DNA from: Rariglobus hedericola
GTDB taxonomy: Bacteria > Verrucomicrobiota > Verrucomicrobiia > Opitutales > Opitutaceae
Reading direction: 5' to 3'
Assembly (NCBI RefSeq): GCF_007559335.1
Contig: NZ_VMBG01000001.1
Coordinates: forward strand, 1,178,001 to 1,242,000
Length of the DNA: 64,000 bases
Notes under the pieces: generated by a model
The model's input: only the letters and a program-made list of their open reading frames with translations
Database searches by the model: none
What the model was told of the DNA's origin: nothing
Position numbers and translations under genes: made by a program
Shown here: piece by piece, positions 36,474-46,215 of the stretch
Position numbering within the stretch: position 1 is the first letter of the stretch
Layout of the letters: every line of letters starts with the position of its first letter

Positions 36474-37481
36474 ATGAAATCCAAACGAATCTTTTTTGTC
36501 GCGATATTTTTATTAATACTAGGTGTCAGCTTATGGTGGTCTATATCCCCAAAAAAGCCGGCCGAATCGTCGCATGCGGCTGCGTTAATCGAACCCTCAC
36601 AAGAACCAACGCAGCAAATCACGGAACCGACCTTAATCGTTCCGCCTCCTCGCAACGCAAGCCCTGAGGATCTGCATCAATGGTGGCTTAAAATGTCTAA
36701 GCTAGATCAAAAATTTGAATGGAAGATGCCAATAGAGTTTTACGGAAAAGTCATAGATGATGAAGGGCTTCCAGTATCGGCCGCAATCGTAAGCATGCAT
36801 TGGACCGATATCTCTCCCAATGGCACCTCCGAACGGACTATGACAGCTGATACTCAGGGAAATTTTAGTTTAAACGGAGTTAACGGTAAGCGCTTAATTA
36901 TTCGTATAAAGAAAGATGGTTACAGAATATATGATAGCGGCAACCGATTCAGCTTTGAATACGCTGCCTACTATGAACCGGAGTGGCACGTTCCGAATGC
37001 AGGCAACCCGGTCATCTTTAAGATGCATAAAAACCGCCAGGCCGACCCGCTTGTTGTTCGTGAAAATCAAGAGGCTGAACTTTCCTCAGGTCAAAAGCGT
37101 TCCTTTGTTATAGGCCCCAAAGGTGCGGCCGTGATGGTGGAACGTTTGCCCAATATAGATACTAGCCGCAAGGGTTGGGCGGCCCGTATAAGCGTTCCCG
37201 GTGGTGGTCTCGTTATATCGACAGTAGAGTTTCCGATTGAGGCTCCAGAAACTGATTACATGGAAACCATTGAGGTAACAGATAAAACACCCAAGCCAGT
37301 TGTTTGGCAGGGCGATAACGGCGCAGCCTTTTTTGTTAAAACGCAGCAAGGGTATGGTCGGGTCACAGTGCGCAACACACCTGGCGCGGCTTGGGTCTAT
37401 GTCACGTCCTACTTTAATCCGAACCCGGCCAGCCGGAACTTGGAATTTGATCCCGCCAAAGTGATAAAGCCCGCGCCGTAA
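36474..37481 (+). CDS. AT-rich orphan gene, membrane-anchored carboxypeptidase-regulatory-like protein
   Basis: The 335-residue product has an N-terminal hydrophobic segment (IFFVAIFLLILGVSLWW) then a proline-rich linker. A domain around residues 88-160 (FYGKVIDDEGLPVSAAIVSMHW ending IRIKKDGYRIY) resembles the carboxypeptidase regulatory or Cna-B-like beta sandwich. The remainder is unrecognised. Base composition is strikingly lower in GC than its neighbours: about 35% in two 60-base lines checked, against well over 60% around it. That suggests recent acquisition. Ribosome-binding signal and promoter are unclear. Function is unknown. Confidence 0.75.
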   Translation: MKSKRIFFVAIFLLILGVSLWWSISPKKPAESSHAAALIEPSQEPTQQITEPTLIVPPPRNASPEDLHQWWLKMSKLDQKFEWKMPIEFYGKVIDDEGLPVSAAIVSMHWTDISPNGTSERTMTADTQGNFSLNGVNGKRLIIRIKKDGYRIYDSGNRFSFEYAAYYEPEWHVPNAGNPVIFKMHKNRQADPLVVRENQEAELSSGQKRSFVIGPKGAAVMVERLPNIDTSRKGWAARISVPGGGLVISTVEFPIEAPETDYMETIEVTDKTPKPVVWQGDNGAAFFVKTQQGYGRVTVRNTPGAAWVYVTSYFNPNPASRNLEFDPAKVIKPAP

Positions 37482-37769
37482 CGTCTGCGCAACGTCCCCA
37501 ATCACCAAACGGCACACGTCGCGCCAGCCCTCCGCAGCCTCCGAGCCGTCAAGCAGTCTACTTCCTCCTCCGCCCGCGATAACGCGTGCTCCGTCCGGTG
37601 GAGTGCAACCCCGCTGGGAGCGGCCTGGACGGTGCAGTGGCTCGCGCGAAGCGGCACTCCGCCAGTCCGCGCCGTCACGTCTACGACGACCGTGCTCTGT
37701 GCCGCCTGTGCACGGAGGTATGCCCTCTTAAAGGTGACCGAAGGACACTTCAGATCCCGCCCAGCCTGC
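37482..37769. other. Intergenic region with no recognised feature
   Basis: This 288-base stretch between the orphan gene and the end of the convergent amidohydrolase gene has short open frames on both strands. None shows a convincing start, length or protein pattern. I see no RNA gene, clear terminator or repeat. It could be a decayed gene remnant at the edge of an insertion. Confidence 0.5.
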
Positions 37770-39011
37770 TTATGCGCTATGCTTGATCCACGTCATTGTT
37801 TTTTCCGCGAGGCGGTCGAACGCAACCACGCAGGCTTCGAGGTGTTCTTCTTTCGTGTCTTCGATTTTGTTGTGACTGATGCCGTGCAAACTTTGCACGA
37901 ACATCATCACCGTCGGCACGCCCGCTCCGCACATTTCCGCCGCATCGTGCAACGGGCCCGACGGCATGCGGTGCGATACTCCGCACGTTTCCTTAATCGC
38001 CTCGTCGCAGAGTTCGATTAACTCCGGCGCAAACGGACGCGGTTCGATGTGCCACAACCGTTCCCACTCCACGGTCATGCCTCCCTCCATCGCGAAGCGT
38101 TCGCTGGCCGCCTTCGCCTCGGCCAGCATGCGCGCCAGCGCGTCCGCATCCAGATGCCGTTGATCGAGCGTGATCCGGCACTCCGCCACCACACTTGTCA
38201 CGATCCCCGGCTTCGTCGTGCAGGATCCGATCGTGCACACGCCGCCGTTCCGGTCCGTGATCGCATAAATTTCCGGACTCATCCGTGCCGCCGCCAGGAA
38301 CGCATCCTTGCGCCGATTCATCGGCGTGCTGCCCGAGTGCGCCGCCTGGCCGCGAAACGTGATCGCATGCCGTTCCACGCCGAACGTCCCCAGCACTGCG
38401 GCCAGCGGCAGGTCGAGGTCCAGCAGCACCGGACCTTGCTCGATGTGCAATTCGATGTAGGCGGCCGCGGACTTCAACTCCACGCCGCTGTCCTTCACGC
38501 TCTCAAACTCCAGATCACACGCCTGCAACGCCTCGGGCAACCTCGTGCCCGTTTTGTCCGTCAACTTTCGTGCCTCGTCCATGTCGAGCGTGCCCGCGCA
38601 TGCCGACGAACCGAATAAACTTTTCCCAAAGCGCGCACCTTCTTCGTCCGCCCAATCCACGAGCCGCACCGTCACCGGCGGGCGTCCACCATATTGCGTT
38701 ACGATGCGCCGCAGAATCTCCACGCCCGCGACCACGTTGAGGCAGCCGTCGAGCCAGCCGCCGTTCGGAACCGAATCCAGATGACCGCCGATCACCAGCG
38801 CGCGCTCGGAATCACCCTTCAACGTCGCCCAGAAATTCCCCGCCGCGTCCGTGTGCATTTCCACCGGCAGCTCCTCGAGCTTGGCGCGCAGCCACGCGCG
38901 CGCGCTCAACCACGTTCCGCCAAACGCCACGCGTTGCGCACCGTTTTCATCACCGGTGAGCCGGCGCAATTCCTTCAGCTCGGCCACTGTTCGCTTCGGA
39001 TCTAAGGTCAT
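37770..39011 (-). CDS. M20-family N-carbamoyl-beta-alanine amidohydrolase-like enzyme
   Basis: The 413-residue enzyme hydrolyses N-carbamoyl amino acids, here most likely N-carbamoyl-beta-alanine, releasing CO2 and ammonia. The metal ligands are readable: His77 and Asp88 in GGHLDSVPNGGWLDG and Glu123-Glu124 in DWADEEGARFGKSLFGSSA. The Zn-dependent hydrolase (allantoate/hydantoin carbamoylase) subgroup fits by length. The start ATG gives MTLDPKRTVAELKELR; an earlier in-frame start would add unconserved residues. It is transcribed away from preA in the pyrimidine catabolism cluster, which decides the substrate inference. An allantoate or ureidoglycolate role is the main alternative. Confidence 0.85.
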   Translation of the reverse strand: MTLDPKRTVAELKELRRLTGDENGAQRVAFGGTWLSARAWLRAKLEELPVEMHTDAAGNFWATLKGDSERALVIGGHLDSVPNGGWLDGCLNVVAGVEILRRIVTQYGGRPPVTVRLVDWADEEGARFGKSLFGSSACAGTLDMDEARKLTDKTGTRLPEALQACDLEFESVKDSGVELKSAAAYIELHIEQGPVLLDLDLPLAAVLGTFGVERHAITFRGQAAHSGSTPMNRRKDAFLAAARMSPEIYAITDRNGGVCTIGSCTTKPGIVTSVVAECRITLDQRHLDADALARMLAEAKAASERFAMEGGMTVEWERLWHIEPRPFAPELIELCDEAIKETCGVSHRMPSGPLHDAAEMCGAGVPTVMMFVQSLHGISHNKIEDTKEEHLEACVVAFDRLAEKTMTWIKHSA

Positions 39012-39236
39012 GACATGTCGTGAGGTTGAGGCGGCCGGCATGCCCCGCTGCAGTTTAGGCACGGCCGATGCTAGAACCATGAGTCAGCAACTAATGAGCC
39101 AGCCCGCGTTCTCGCCCGCTCGCTCTCGCACGAATGATCTTTCAACAAGACACGCCCGCCGAGCACCCCCGGAGAACCTCACTCCCCATCCAGCGGCTCA
39201 TTCCTGCGCACACCCACCGCGCACCGATTTTTTAAC
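39012..39236. promoter_or_regulatory. Divergent control region of the pyrimidine cluster
   Basis: This 225-base gap between the amidohydrolase and preA must hold promoters for both directions. A pair of direct repeats, ATGAGTCAG (39079-39087) and ATGAGCCAG (39094-39102), is spaced 15 bases apart and could bind a regulator. No clear sigma-70 boxes or Shine-Dalgarno sequence are seen. No regulator gene lies next to it. Confidence 0.35.
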
Positions 39237-40376
39237 ATGCCCACCCTATCCACTGTCGTCGACGGCCTGAAGCTTCCCAATCCTTTCATCATCGGCTCCG
39301 GCCCTCCCGGCACCAACCTCAGTGTGATCAACCGCGCGTTTCGCGAGGGCTGGGGCGGCGTCATTGCCAAGACCGTCAGTCTCGACGCCTCGAAGGTCGT
39401 CAACGTTTCCCCCCGCTACGCCAAACTCCACTCCAACAACGGCGAGATCATCGGCTGGGAAAACATCGAGCTCATCAGCGACCGTCCCTTCAAAATCTGG
39501 GAGGACGAATTCAAGCGCTGCAAAGATGCCCAGCCTCCCGGTGCGTTGATCGCCTCCATCATGGAGGAGTTCAACAAGGACGCGTGGATCGAGCTCGTGC
39601 AGCGTTGCGAGGCGGCCGGCGTCGATGCGTTCGAACTCAACTTCTCCTGCCCTCACGGTTTGCCTGAACGCAAGATGGGCGCCGCCATGGGCCAGGACCC
39701 CGCGATTCTCGAGGAAGTGTGCGGTTGGGTGAAGTCCGCCACCAAGCTCCCCGTCTGGGCAAAGATGACGCCCAACATCACCCACATCGAAGATCCGGGC
39801 CGCGCCGCACTTCGCGGCGGCGCCACCGGTCTCGCAGCCATCAACACGATCCGCAGCGTGATGGGCGTTAACCTCGAAACGCTGCGCCCCGAACCCACCG
39901 TCGAGGGCTACACCACGCCCGGCGGCTATTCGTCGAAAGCCGTGAAACCCATCGCACTTCGCATGGTCATGGAGCTCGCGACCATGATTCAGAAAGAATT
40001 CCCCGATCGCAGTCTCTCCGGCCTCGGCGGAATCGAAACGGGCGAGGACGCCGCGCAGTTTATTCTCCTCGGTGCCGACACCGTTCAAGTCTGCACAGGC
40101 GTCATGAAGTTCGGCTACGAATGCGTGAAGCCCATGCAGGACCAGCTCCTCGCGTTCATGGAAAAACACAAATTCGAGACCATCGCGGACTTCAAAGGCA
40201 AGAGTCTCCCCTACTTCACCACGCACGCCGATCTCGTCGTCAAACAAACCGCCCGCAAGGACGCCCAAAAAGCCGCGGTCGCCGCCTCCGCTTCAGCCAC
40301 GAAAAAAATGGTCGCCAACGATGCGGAATGGACCGGCGACGATTTCGTCAAGCAGTCCAACGACCTCGCCCGCTAA
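39237..40376 (+). CDS. preA: Dihydropyrimidine dehydrogenase catalytic subunit PreA-like, no Fe-S tail
   Basis: This FMN enzyme reduces uracil or thymine to the dihydro form, the first step of reductive catabolism. The 379-residue product has NPFIIGSGPPGTNLSVI at the N-terminus. Active-site residues are Asn135, Ser137 and Cys138 in FELNFSCPHGLPERKMG and Asn-Thr in AAINTIRSVMG. From memory these match mammalian DPD N668-S670-C671 and N736-T737. The C-terminus ends in DAEWTGDDFVKQSND and has no CxxCxxC ferredoxin motifs, unlike E. coli PreA. The PreT partner is not in the window. It heads the plus-strand pyrimidine genes. Confidence 0.9.
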   Translation: MPTLSTVVDGLKLPNPFIIGSGPPGTNLSVINRAFREGWGGVIAKTVSLDASKVVNVSPRYAKLHSNNGEIIGWENIELISDRPFKIWEDEFKRCKDAQPPGALIASIMEEFNKDAWIELVQRCEAAGVDAFELNFSCPHGLPERKMGAAMGQDPAILEEVCGWVKSATKLPVWAKMTPNITHIEDPGRAALRGGATGLAAINTIRSVMGVNLETLRPEPTVEGYTTPGGYSSKAVKPIALRMVMELATMIQKEFPDRSLSGLGGIETGEDAAQFILLGADTVQVCTGVMKFGYECVKPMQDQLLAFMEKHKFETIADFKGKSLPYFTTHADLVVKQTARKDAQKAAVAASASATKKMVANDAEWTGDDFVKQSNDLAR

Positions 40377-40393
40377 CGTCCGACCAACGGACG
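40377..40393 (+). promoter_or_regulatory. Small hairpin between preA and the semialdehyde dehydrogenase gene
   Basis: CGTCCG-ACCAA-CGGACG forms a 6-bp stem directly after the preA stop and 4 bases before the next ATG. It could mask initiation and tune expression of the dehydrogenase relative to PreA. Confidence 0.3.
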
Positions 40394-40397
40394 CGTC

Positions 40398-41885
40398 ATG
40401 TCCCTTCCCATCTGTCAGAACTACATCGGCGGCCAGTGGATGCCCGCGTCGTCTTCAGCGACGACGCCCGTGTTCAATCCGTCGACCGGTGAGATTATCG
40501 CCACTTGTCCCGTCGGCACCTGCGTCGACGCCGAGGCCGCGATCGCAGCTGCTGCTGCCGCATTTCCTGCGTGGCGCGACACACCGCCTGTTGATCGCGC
40601 ACGTGTATTTTTCCGCTATCGCCATCTGATCGAACAAAACTTCGAACGCATCACTGCGTTGATCTGCCGCGAACACGGCAAGACCGCCATCGAAGCCAAA
40701 GGCGACCTGCATCGCGGACTCGAAAACGTCGAATACGCCTGTGGGATCCCCACGTTGCTCATGGGCGACACGCTCGAAAATATCGCCCGCGGCGTGGATT
40801 GCGAAACAATGAACCAGCCGCTCGGCGTCTGCGTCGGCATCACGCCGTTTAACTTTCCTGCAATGGTTCCGCTCTGGATGTTCCCGTTGGGAATCGCGTG
40901 CGGAAACACCTTCGTTTTCAAGCCGAGCGAAAAAGTCCCGCTCACCGCCATCGCACTCGTCGAACTCCTCATCGAAGCCGGCCTGCCCAAAGGCGTGATG
41001 AACCTCGTTCACGGTGGTCGTGAAGTCGTGGACACGCTCCTCACCCATCCGACCGTCAAAGCCATTTCCTTCGTCGGCTCAACTCCCGTCGCCAAACACA
41101 TCCACGAGACCGGCACGCGCCACGGCAAGCGCGTCCAAGCCAACGGCGGCGCCAAAAACTACATCGTCATCATGCCCGATGCCGACATGGGCAAAACCGT
41201 CGAAAACCTCGCCACCGCCGCCTTCGGTTGCGCCGGCGAGCGCTGCATGGCGGGCTCCACCGCGATCACTGTGGGCGCCGCCGCCGATAAACTTCTCCCC
41301 GATCTCATCACCGCAGCCAAGGCCATCAAGGTCGGCCCCACCGATCGCGCCGCGCAACCACACATGGGCGCCGTTATCACCGCAGCCCACCGCGATCGCA
41401 TCGCCAGCCTGGTCGACAGCGGCGAATCCGAAGGCGCCAAAATTCTGGCCGACGGCCGCACACTCAAAGTTTCCGAAGCGCCCGCCGGTTTTTATTTTGG
41501 ACCGACCATTGTCGACGACGTTCGAGACCACATGGCACTCGCCCGCGAAGAAGTTTTCGGCCCTGTGCTCAACGTCATCCGCATGGACGACCTTGATGCC
41601 GCCATCGAGACGACCAACCGATCCGCCTTCGGCAACGGTGCGGCGATTTTCACCAATTCAGGTCAGGCGGCCCGTGAGTTCAAACACCGCGTGAAGGCGG
41701 GCATGATTGGCATCAACGTGGGCGTGCCCGCCACCATGGCGATGTTCCCGTTCACCGGCTGGGACGATTCTTTCTTCGGCGACCTCCACATTCAGGGCAA
41801 GGAAGCCGTCCAATTCTACACGCGCCAAAAAGTCGTCAGCACCCGCTGGTTCTCCGAAGGCGTCGGCGATGTCTGGAAAAAGTAA
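40398..41885 (+). CDS. mmsA: CoA-acylating (methyl)malonate-semialdehyde dehydrogenase
   Basis: This 495-residue aldehyde dehydrogenase of the MmsA/IolA type turns malonate semialdehyde into acetyl-CoA and CO2 using NAD+ and CoA. The catalytic Cys283 is in GCAGERCMAGSTAIT. The N-terminal NYIGGQWM and GVCVGITPFNFPAMVPLWMF region, with FVFKPSEKVPLTA, is family-typical. Its position between PreA and the dihydropyrimidinase indicates the last step of uracil (acetyl-CoA) or thymine (propionyl-CoA) breakdown. Valine or inositol catabolism is the alternative in other genomes, but no such genes are near. Confidence 0.92.
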   Translation: MSLPICQNYIGGQWMPASSSATTPVFNPSTGEIIATCPVGTCVDAEAAIAAAAAAFPAWRDTPPVDRARVFFRYRHLIEQNFERITALICREHGKTAIEAKGDLHRGLENVEYACGIPTLLMGDTLENIARGVDCETMNQPLGVCVGITPFNFPAMVPLWMFPLGIACGNTFVFKPSEKVPLTAIALVELLIEAGLPKGVMNLVHGGREVVDTLLTHPTVKAISFVGSTPVAKHIHETGTRHGKRVQANGGAKNYIVIMPDADMGKTVENLATAAFGCAGERCMAGSTAITVGAAADKLLPDLITAAKAIKVGPTDRAAQPHMGAVITAAHRDRIASLVDSGESEGAKILADGRTLKVSEAPAGFYFGPTIVDDVRDHMALAREEVFGPVLNVIRMDDLDAAIETTNRSAFGNGAAIFTNSGQAAREFKHRVKAGMIGINVGVPATMAMFPFTGWDDSFFGDLHIQGKEAVQFYTRQKVVSTRWFSEGVGDVWKK

Positions 41886-41890
41886 CGCCC

Positions 41891-43273
41891 ATGAGCCTCT
41901 TCATTAAAAACGGCGAAATCGTCACCGCCACCGAACGCTACATCGCCGACATTTATTGCGAGGGTGAAACCATTTCAGCCATCGGCCGGAATCTCCCTGC
42001 GCCGACCGGAGCCGAGATCATTGATGCCACCGGAAAATACATCTTCCCCGGCTTCATCGATCCGCACACGCACATCTATCTTCCGTTCATGGGAACGTAT
42101 TCGAAAGATACTTACACCACAGGAACGCAGGCCGCTCTGGTGGGAGGAACCACCACCATCTTTGACATGTGCTGCCCTTCGCGCGCGATGTCAGCCAAGG
42201 AGGGCTTCGACACCTGGAATACCCAGTCCGACGGCAAAGCCTGCTGCGATTACAGCTACCACATGGGCGTGACCAAATTCGATGACGCCTCGGCCAATCA
42301 ACTCCGCGCCATCGTTGCGGCAGGCGTATCGTCTTTCAAAATCTTCCTGGCCTACAAAGGCGCGTTCGGCATCGACGACACGGAACTTTACCGGACCCTC
42401 AAACTGGCCAAGGAACTGGGCGTCATCGTCACCGCCCACTGCGAAAACGAGACGCTTATCGCCGAGCGTCAAAAGGAACTGCTCGCCGCGGGAAAAACCG
42501 ATCCCGCCCAACATCACGAGAGCCGTCCGCCACTCGTCGAGGCCGAGGGCGTCCACCACTTGATGACGTTCGCCGAGTTGACCGGCACTTCCGTTTACAT
42601 CGTTCACCTGAGTTGCGAAGAAGCCCTCAAGAACGCCGTTGATGCCCGCCTCCGCGGCGTCGATGTCTCCGTCGAAACACTCATCCAATATCTGCTCATC
42701 GACAAAACCTACGCCGAAAAAACCGACTTAGAGGGTGCCAAATTTGTCATGTCCCCACCGCTGCGCGACGCCCGCAACCAGCCCGTGCTCTGGAACGCTC
42801 TTCGCACCGGCCTCATTCAAACCGTCGCCACGGACCACGCTCCGTTTGATTTCAAAGATCAAAAACCCATGGGTGCCGCCGATTTCACGAAGATACCCAA
42901 CGGAATCCCCGCGCTCGAGGACCGCATCAACCTACTCTACACGTATGGCGTTAAAACCGGCCGCCTCGACCTGAATACCTTCGTGAATGTCGCCAGCACT
43001 CAAGCCGCCAAACTCTTCGGTCTTTTCCCTCGCAAGGGCTGCATTCAAATCGGCGCGGACGCCGATCTCGTCATCTACGATCCGGCTTATCGTGGTAAAA
43101 TTTCTGCCGCCACCCAGACGATGAACGTGGATTACAGCGGCTTCGAAGGCTGGCCCATCGAAGGTCGTCCGTCCGTCGTCACCGTTCGCGGAGAGGTCGC
43201 CGTCCGTGGCGGCAAATTCACCGGAACCATCGGCCGCGGCCAATTCCTGAAACGCGCTCCGAACCATTTCTGA
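41891..43273 (+). CDS. hydA: Dihydropyrimidinase (D-hydantoinase)
   Basis: This enzyme opens dihydrouracil to N-carbamoyl-beta-alanine. The 460-residue amidohydrolase has the metal-binding His59 and His61 in DPHTHIYLPFMGTYSKD. The carbamylated Lys150 is in SSFKIFLAYKGAFGID, followed by TAHCENE and VHLSCEEAL histidine ligands and the final Asp in VATDHAPFD. Length and motif spacing match the D-hydantoinase/dihydropyrimidinase subgroup closely. It starts 5 bases after the dehydrogenase gene. The dihydrouracil role rests on context; hydantoin derivatives are possible. Confidence 0.94.
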   Translation: MSLFIKNGEIVTATERYIADIYCEGETISAIGRNLPAPTGAEIIDATGKYIFPGFIDPHTHIYLPFMGTYSKDTYTTGTQAALVGGTTTIFDMCCPSRAMSAKEGFDTWNTQSDGKACCDYSYHMGVTKFDDASANQLRAIVAAGVSSFKIFLAYKGAFGIDDTELYRTLKLAKELGVIVTAHCENETLIAERQKELLAAGKTDPAQHHESRPPLVEAEGVHHLMTFAELTGTSVYIVHLSCEEALKNAVDARLRGVDVSVETLIQYLLIDKTYAEKTDLEGAKFVMSPPLRDARNQPVLWNALRTGLIQTVATDHAPFDFKDQKPMGAADFTKIPNGIPALEDRINLLYTYGVKTGRLDLNTFVNVASTQAAKLFGLFPRKGCIQIGADADLVIYDPAYRGKISAATQTMNVDYSGFEGWPIEGRPSVVTVRGEVAVRGGKFTGTIGRGQFLKRAPNHF

Positions 43274-43286
43274 TCCGTTAGCCCGC

Positions 43287-44735
<1,449 letters not shown>

Positions 44736-44750
44736 CCTCAGCCTTTCCCA

Positions 44751-44778
44751 CATTAGTGCCCATTAGTGTTCATTAGTG
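44751..44778 (+). repeat. Three CATTAGTG repeats at exact 10-bp period
   Basis: CATTAGTG occurs at 44751, 44761 and 44771, each followed by a different dinucleotide. The last copy ends 19 bases before the aminotransferase ATG and is followed by GTTAAAAA. A 10-bp period places the copies on one face of the DNA helix. Confidence 0.8.
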
Positions 44779-44797
44779 GTTAAAAATTCACTCCTCC

Positions 44798-46129
44798 ATG
44801 CCCACTCTCCCTCCCTGCTCCTACGTCCCTCAGCCCTACACCGGTCCCACTCCCGACGAAATTCTCGCGATGCGTCAGGCGCACGTGAACCCGGGCATTT
44901 TTCATTATTATAAAAAGCCACTCACCATCGTTGAGGGCAAAGGCCAGTGGCTCTTCGACGAAACCGGCCGCCGTTATCTCGATGGTTTTGGTGGCATCGT
45001 CACCGTCTCCGTCGGCCATTGCCACCCGCACGTCAACGCCGCCGCCAATGCCCAGAACGCGCTCATCCAGCACACGACGACGATCTACCTGAATCCCAAC
45101 ATCGCGCTCTACGCCCGCGACCTCGCGGCCAAGATGCCCGGCGATTTGAAGGTCGTTTACTTCGTCAACTCCGGCTCCGAGGCCAACGACCTCGCCCTCC
45201 TGATGGCCCGCGCCTACACCGGCAACTACGACGTCGTCGCCCTGCGCAACGCCTACCACGGCGGCAGCCAGTCCACCATGGGCCTCACCTCCCACCACAC
45301 CTGGAAATACAACGTTCCCGGCGGCTTCGGCGTCCACCACGCGCTCATGCCCGACTCCTACCGCGGCCCCTTCGTCGGTGATCCCGATGCCGCCACCAAA
45401 TATGCCGATGACATCCAGAACCTGATCCAATTCGGCACTAGCGGCCGCATCGCAGCCTTCTTCGCCGAATCCATCCAGGGAGTCGGCGGCACCATTGTCT
45501 TCCCTGACGGGTATTTGAAAAAGGCTTACGCCCACGCCCGCGCCGCCGGCGGTCTCTGCGTGGCCGACGAAGTTCAGGCCGGCTTCGGTCGCACCGGCAC
45601 GCACTACTGGGGTTTCGAAACCCAAGGCGTCATTCCCGACATCGTCACCATGGCCAAGGGCATCGGCAACGGCTGCCCGCTCGCCGCCGTCGTCACCACG
45701 CCCGAGATCGCCAAAACCCTCGCAGCCCGCATCCACTTCAACACCTACGGCGGCAACCCCGTTTGCACCGCGATGGGTCGCGCCGTCCTCGAGGTCATCG
45801 ACCAGGAAGGTCTTCAGGCCAACAGCCTCGCTCGCGGCGCCCAACTCAAAGCGGGCTTCGCCAAACTCGCCGAGAAACATACCTTGATCGGCGACATTCG
45901 CGGACTCGGCCTGATGCTGGGCGTCGAGCTGGTCAAAGACCGCACCACCAAGGAACCCGCCACCGCCGAGTGTCTCGCCGTCTTCGAAAAATGCCGCGAG
46001 CTAGGGCTGCTCATCGGCAAAGGAGGACTCAAGGGCAACACCCTCCGCATCAAACCCCCGATGTGCATCACCGAGGCCGACGCCGACTTCCTCCTCGCCG
46101 TCCTTGATGAGGCGCTGGCCGGTGTTTAA
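44798..46129 (+). CDS. Class III aminotransferase, probable beta-alanine aminotransferase
   Basis: This 443-residue PLP enzyme is of the omega-aminotransferase class (AGXT2-like). PLP-binding Lys287 is in VTMAKGIGNGCPLAAVV. VYFVNSGSEANDLAL, NAYHGGSQSTMGLT and CVADEVQAGFGRTGTHYWGFE are typical. The chain includes a N-terminal region with PGIFHYYKKPLTIVEGKGQWL. By context it would transfer the amino group of beta-alanine (or beta-aminoisobutyrate) to an oxoacid such as pyruvate, making malonate semialdehyde for the dehydrogenase at 40398-41885. Substrate is inferred, not read from sequence. Confidence 0.9.
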   Translation: MPTLPPCSYVPQPYTGPTPDEILAMRQAHVNPGIFHYYKKPLTIVEGKGQWLFDETGRRYLDGFGGIVTVSVGHCHPHVNAAANAQNALIQHTTTIYLNPNIALYARDLAAKMPGDLKVVYFVNSGSEANDLALLMARAYTGNYDVVALRNAYHGGSQSTMGLTSHHTWKYNVPGGFGVHHALMPDSYRGPFVGDPDAATKYADDIQNLIQFGTSGRIAAFFAESIQGVGGTIVFPDGYLKKAYAHARAAGGLCVADEVQAGFGRTGTHYWGFETQGVIPDIVTMAKGIGNGCPLAAVVTTPEIAKTLAARIHFNTYGGNPVCTAMGRAVLEVIDQEGLQANSLARGAQLKAGFAKLAEKHTLIGDIRGLGLMLGVELVKDRTTKEPATAECLAVFEKCRELGLLIGKGGLKGNTLRIKPPMCITEADADFLLAVLDEALAGV

Positions 46130-46215
46130 GCGGCGTTGATTCAAACAAAAGTTTCCTCGTTAAAAATACATGGGGACTCCCTTGCCGGACGCCCGTCAGA
46201 CGTTTAACTCGGCGC

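Noticed and set aside
37586-37786. Small open frames in the gap after the AT-rich orphan gene
   Set aside because: Short, rich in Arg/Cys/Pro, no start signal and no similarity that I can see.
46136-46166. Possible promoter TTGATT...TTAAAA before the second OppA gene
   Set aside because: The -10 box matches only weakly; AT-rich sequence alone could explain it.
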